Notes under the pieces: model-generated
Databases searched by the model: none
Told to the model about the DNA's origin: nothing
Seen by the model: the letters and a program-made list of their open reading frames with translations, nothing else
Made by a program: the position numbers and the translations under genes
Shown: positions 7,621-9,892 of the stretch, piece by piece
Position numbering within the stretch: position 1 is the stretch's first letter
How the letters are laid out: each line of letters begins with the position of its first letter
NCBI GenBank assembly: GCA_030039655.1
Contig: JASHVC010000577.1
Location: forward strand, 1 to 9,892
DNA: 9,892 bases
DNA from: Xanthobacteraceae bacterium
GTDB lineage: Bacteria; Pseudomonadota; Alphaproteobacteria; Rhizobiales; Xanthobacteraceae
Reading direction: 5' to 3'

Positions 7621-7721
7621 ATTTCGGAACGATCTGAGCGCGTCGCAAGTCGCCCGTGTAGACAGGTGCGGAAGCCCTGCTTCTTTCCACTTCCATCGCA
7701 ATTCGAAAGGCGCGTCCGTTC

Positions 7722-8483
7722 TCAGGAGGTCAAAGACGTTTTGACGTCTTTGGCAGAAAGACAGATCGGTAATCGCCAGAGGGCATCCATGAGGTAGCCA
7801 AAATTTTCGATGATGGCTGCGGGCGGTAAGCCATCATATAGCCGACCTTCGGGATGCTGAATGAGGACAAAGGTGTCAATGCCCGCTGCCCTTGCGGCCT
7901 CGCAGTCTTTTCGGTCATCGCCCACGTAGACCACACGATCGGCTGGTATCGGCCTCCCGTGCTTTCGCCTCATGAGGTCAAGGACCAGGAGCGTGGAAAC
8001 AGGGCTCGGCTTGCGCGGCACAGCCTCCATTATTCCTTCGACCTTTTCCGCCCCGATCACGGCATCAAAATAGTGCCGGATACCAAGGTCGACCATAAAG
8101 GGCTCGGCCAGCCAATGCGGCGTGTTTGTCGACACTCCGATCGGAACATCATGGTGTTTGAGGGACTCTAACATGCTCACGACATTCTGAAATAAATCAC
8201 GTTCCGGCTGAACCTTAGTCGTACTCAAACGCATCCGGAATTTCCTCACGGCAGCATCCATGTCGTCGATCGCGACATACTTTCCGACTGTCTGCTGCAA
8301 TTGCACTTCCGCTCCTTGGTTCAGAAACGGATGCAAATCCCTCATCGTAAACTCAGCTTCAATACGGTAGTCCTCCTTCAACATCGCATTAACCGCATCA
8401 ACGTTGACGTTTTGGCGCCACAAGGTGTCATCGAGATCGAAAACGACCGCCGCTGGGCGAGGCGATCCGGCTAAAATTTCCAT
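7722..8483 (-). CDS. HAD-family hydrolase (phosphatase)
   Basis: This 253-residue soluble protein has the four haloacid dehalogenase motifs. Motif I is FDLDDTLW (15-22), with nucleophile D16 and general acid/base D18. Motif II is VSTNTP (117-122). The motif III lysine is K158 in RKPSP, and motif IV is YVGDDRKD (186-193). The 60-100 residues after motif I are helical, the C1-cap arrangement of phosphoglycolate phosphatase-like enzymes, so a small phosphorylated metabolite is the likely substrate. The exact substrate is unknown. The ATG at 8483 places motif I near the N-terminus, as expected; the ribosome binding site is weak. The stop lies about 100 bases from that of the convergent MFS gene, and the last codons overlap a 9-base hairpin. 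It is co-directional with leuA, but a 117-base gap containing a large palindrome separates them, so co-transcription is doubtful. Confidence 0.88.
   Translation of the reverse strand: MEILAGSPRPAAVVFDLDDTLWRQNVNVDAVNAMLKEDYRIEAEFTMRDLHPFLNQGAEVQLQQTVGKYVAIDDMDAAVRKFRMRLSTTKVQPERDLFQNVVSMLESLKHHDVPIGVSTNTPHWLAEPFMVDLGIRHYFDAVIGAEKVEGIMEAVPRKPSPVSTLLVLDLMRRKHGRPIPADRVVYVGDDRKDCEAARAAGIDTFVLIQHPEGRLYDGLPPAAIIENFGYLMDALWRLPICLSAKDVKTSLTS
7731..7752. terminator. hairpin at the MFS/HAD convergent junction
   Basis: CAAAGACGT (7731-7739) and ACGTCTTTG (7744-7752) form a perfect 9-base-pair stem with a four-base loop. It overlaps the last codons of the HAD gene and lies about 110 bases past the end of the MFS gene. 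No run of T follows on either strand, so a classic intrinsic terminator is not shown; it may still act as a bidirectional stop or a 3'-end stabiliser. Confidence 0.35.
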
Positions 8484-8559
8484 TTTAGTTCGTGCCTGTG
8501 GCTGGGTCGTCTATCAGCGGAAAGGTGTTGTCATGCTCAAAACGGCACAGCGAGTATAG

Positions 8560-8596
8560 ATTCCGGGTTCGCGGGCCGTTGGCCCGCGCCCGGAAT
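8560..8596. repeat. long imperfect palindrome, REP-like intergenic element
   Basis: ATTCCGGG (8560-8567), a TT bulge, CGCGGGCC (8570-8577), a GTT loop, then the exact complements GGCCCGCG (8581-8588) and CCCGGAAT (8589-8596) make a 16-base-pair stem. It sits four bases beyond the leuA stop. Palindromes with these ATTCCGGG...CCCGGAAT ends are, as I remember, frequent between genes of Bradyrhizobium and Rhodopseudomonas, so I read it as a dispersed repeat. Its position suggests it also ends or protects the leuA transcript, though no T-run follows. Confidence 0.7.
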
Positions 8597-8600
8597 GACA

Positions 8601-9892
8601 TTACCCCGCGTCCGTCGAGTGGATGCGGCGTTCGGCGGCGGCGGCGATGGGCTCAAGCTTGTTGTTGCGCGTGCGCCGCGCAACCAGCTTGTTGAGCGCC
8701 GCGAGGTACGCTTTGGCGGAAGCCACGAGGGTATCCGGATCGGCGCCCTTGGCGGTCACCGATCGGCTATTCTCCGACAGCCGCACCGAGACTTCGGCCT
8801 GCGCGTCAGTGCCTTCGGTCACCGCGTGCACCTGATAAAGTTCCAGCACCGCCTCGTGCGGCACCATGGCCTTGATGCAGTTGAACACGGCGTCGACCGG
8901 GCCGTTGCCTTCGCACTCCTCGATCGCCGATTTGCCGTCGATGTCGAGTTTCATGGTGGCGCGCTGCGGGCCGCGCGTGCCGGCGATCACCGAGAGCGAG
9001 ACGAGCTTGATGCGATCCTGCGCAGTCGCGATCTCCTCGTCCACCAAGGCCTCGATATCCTCGTCGTAGACGTGCTTCTTCCGGTCGGCGAGCGCCTTGA
9101 AACGCACGAACGCTTCTTCGAGCTGATTGTCGCCGAGGTGGTAGCCCATCTCTTCCAGCTTGTGCACGAAGGCGTGGCGGCCCGAATGTTTGCCCATGAC
9201 CAGCGAGGTCTGCTTCACGCCGACATCCTCAGGCACCATGATCTCGTAGGTCTGGGTGTGCTTGAGCATTCCGTCCTGGTGGATGCCGCTCTCGTGCGCG
9301 AACGCGTTCCGTCCGACAATCGCCTTGTTGTACTGCACCAGGAACGAGGTCACGGCGGAGACGAGCTTGGAGGCGCGCGTCAGCATGGTGGCGTCAACGC
9401 CGGTCCAGAACGGCATCACGTCGTTGCGCACGCGCATCGCCATCACGGCTTCCTCGAGCGAAGCGTTTCCGGCGCGCTCGCCGATGCCGTTGATGGTGCA
9501 TTCGATCTGGCGAGCGCCGGCGCGCACGCCGGCGAGCGAATTGGCCACCGCCATGCCGAGATCGTCGTGGCAATGCACGGAGAGACGCGCCTGGTCCGAA
9601 TTGGGCACCCGCTCGCGCACCATTTTGATCAGCGCGAAATATTCCTCCGGCACCGTGTAGCCCACCGTGTCCGGAATATTGATCGTGGTAGCGCCGGCCT
9701 TGATCGCGGCTTCGATGCAGCGGCAGAGGAAGTCGTGCTCGGTGCGGGTGCCGTCCTCGCACGACCATTCGACGTCGTCGGTGTATTTGCGTGCCCGCGC
9801 CACCGAGGCGATCACCATCTCGTAAACCTTCTCGGGCGGCAGCTGCAGCTTCCACTTCATGTGCACCGGCGAGGTGGAGATGAAGGTGTGGA
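8601..9892 (-). CDS. leuA: 2-isopropylmalate synthase, partial (N-terminus beyond window)
   Basis: LeuA condenses acetyl-CoA with 2-oxoisovalerate to 2-isopropylmalate, the first committed step of leucine synthesis, in the cytoplasm. 429 residues are visible; the usual protein is about 520, so roughly 90 N-terminal residues, including the DxTLRDGEQ start of the barrel, lie to the right. The frame stays open to the edge and reads HTFISTSPVHMK, the known barrel motif, so the GTG at 9866 is an internal valine and not a start. Further on come NIPDTVGY, the metal-binding HCHDDLG, NGIGERAGNASLEE, HESGIHQDGML and VMGKHSGRHAF, followed by the C-terminal LeuA dimer/regulatory domain that carries leucine feedback in this family. 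Stop TAA is at 8603-8601. Third codon positions are much richer in G and C than in the genes to the left, fitting a core chromosomal gene. I rank leuA well above homocitrate or citramalate synthase because of the whole-length match. Confidence 0.95.
   Translation of the reverse strand, partial: HTFISTSPVHMKWKLQLPPEKVYEMVIASVARARKYTDDVEWSCEDGTRTEHDFLCRCIEAAIKAGATTINIPDTVGYTVPEEYFALIKMVRERVPNSDQARLSVHCHDDLGMAVANSLAGVRAGARQIECTINGIGERAGNASLEEAVMAMRVRNDVMPFWTGVDATMLTRASKLVSAVTSFLVQYNKAIVGRNAFAHESGIHQDGMLKHTQTYEIMVPEDVGVKQTSLVMGKHSGRHAFVHKLEEMGYHLGDNQLEEAFVRFKALADRKKHVYDEDIEALVDEEIATAQDRIKLVSLSVIAGTRGPQRATMKLDIDGKSAIEECEGNGPVDAVFNCIKAMVPHEAVLELYQVHAVTEGTDAQAEVSVRLSENSRSVTAKGADPDTLVASAKAYLAALNKLVARRTRNNKLEPIAAAAERRIHSTDAG

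Noticed and set aside
9394..9855. 153-codon minus-strand ORF within leuA
   Set aside because: It is an arginine-rich off-frame reading of GC-rich leuA; the leuA frame is certain.
9864..9866. GTG as the start of leuA
   Set aside because: The frame continues upstream to the window edge through HTFISTSPVHMK, a conserved internal motif, so this GTG codes for valine.
1..9892. CRISPR array, tRNA, rRNA or complete insertion sequence
   Set aside because: No regularly spaced repeats, no tRNA-like cloverleaf, and no transposase with flanking inverted repeats were seen on either strand.

Overview
The window looks like an accessory region of an alphaproteobacterium, most likely Bradyrhizobium or a close relative. 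Three things point there: the strongly conserved, GC-rich leuA fragment at the right end, a palindrome next to it of the ATTCCGGG...CCCGGAAT type that I remember as common between Bradyrhizobium/Rhodopseudomonas genes, and the SUMF1-type domain typical of these genomes. This is inferred by eye, with no database search.

Layout, left to right. Positions 1-162 hold only an ambiguous partial reading frame. Positions 241-1218 (minus) encode a family 2 glycosyltransferase. Positions 1219-1693 are a 475-base stretch without a convincing gene; it contains a short imperfect tandem repeat and a tiny ORF with a good ribosome binding site. Positions 1694-4531 (plus) encode one large multidomain protein: TIR domain, nSTAND-type NTPase, one transmembrane helix and a cysteine-rich FGE-sulfatase/C-type-lectin-like domain. 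Positions 4574-5293 (minus) encode an FkbM-family methyltransferase. Positions 5578-6396 (plus) encode a GT8-like glycosyltransferase. Positions 6469-7620 (plus) encode an MFS transporter of the HcaT/MFS_1-like type. Positions 7722-8483 (minus) encode a HAD-family phosphatase. Positions 8601-9892 (minus) hold the C-terminal four fifths of 2-isopropylmalate synthase (leuA), which runs off the right edge.

The two glycosyltransferases and the FkbM methyltransferase suggest a fragment of a surface-glycan or glycoside-modification locus. They face different ways and do not form one operon. leuA is the only clear housekeeping gene and probably marks the edge of the conserved chromosome.

The most interesting gene is the TIR-STAND-TM-FGE protein. 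Its parts match the effector-switch-sensor logic of STAND immune proteins, with a likely NAD-cleaving TIR effector in the cytoplasm. A transmembrane helix precedes the C-terminal domain, and that domain carries eight cysteines, so the sensor may lie in the periplasm. It stands alone between two minus-strand glycan genes, with no recognisable partner, so it is a candidate single-gene defence or envelope-surveillance system.
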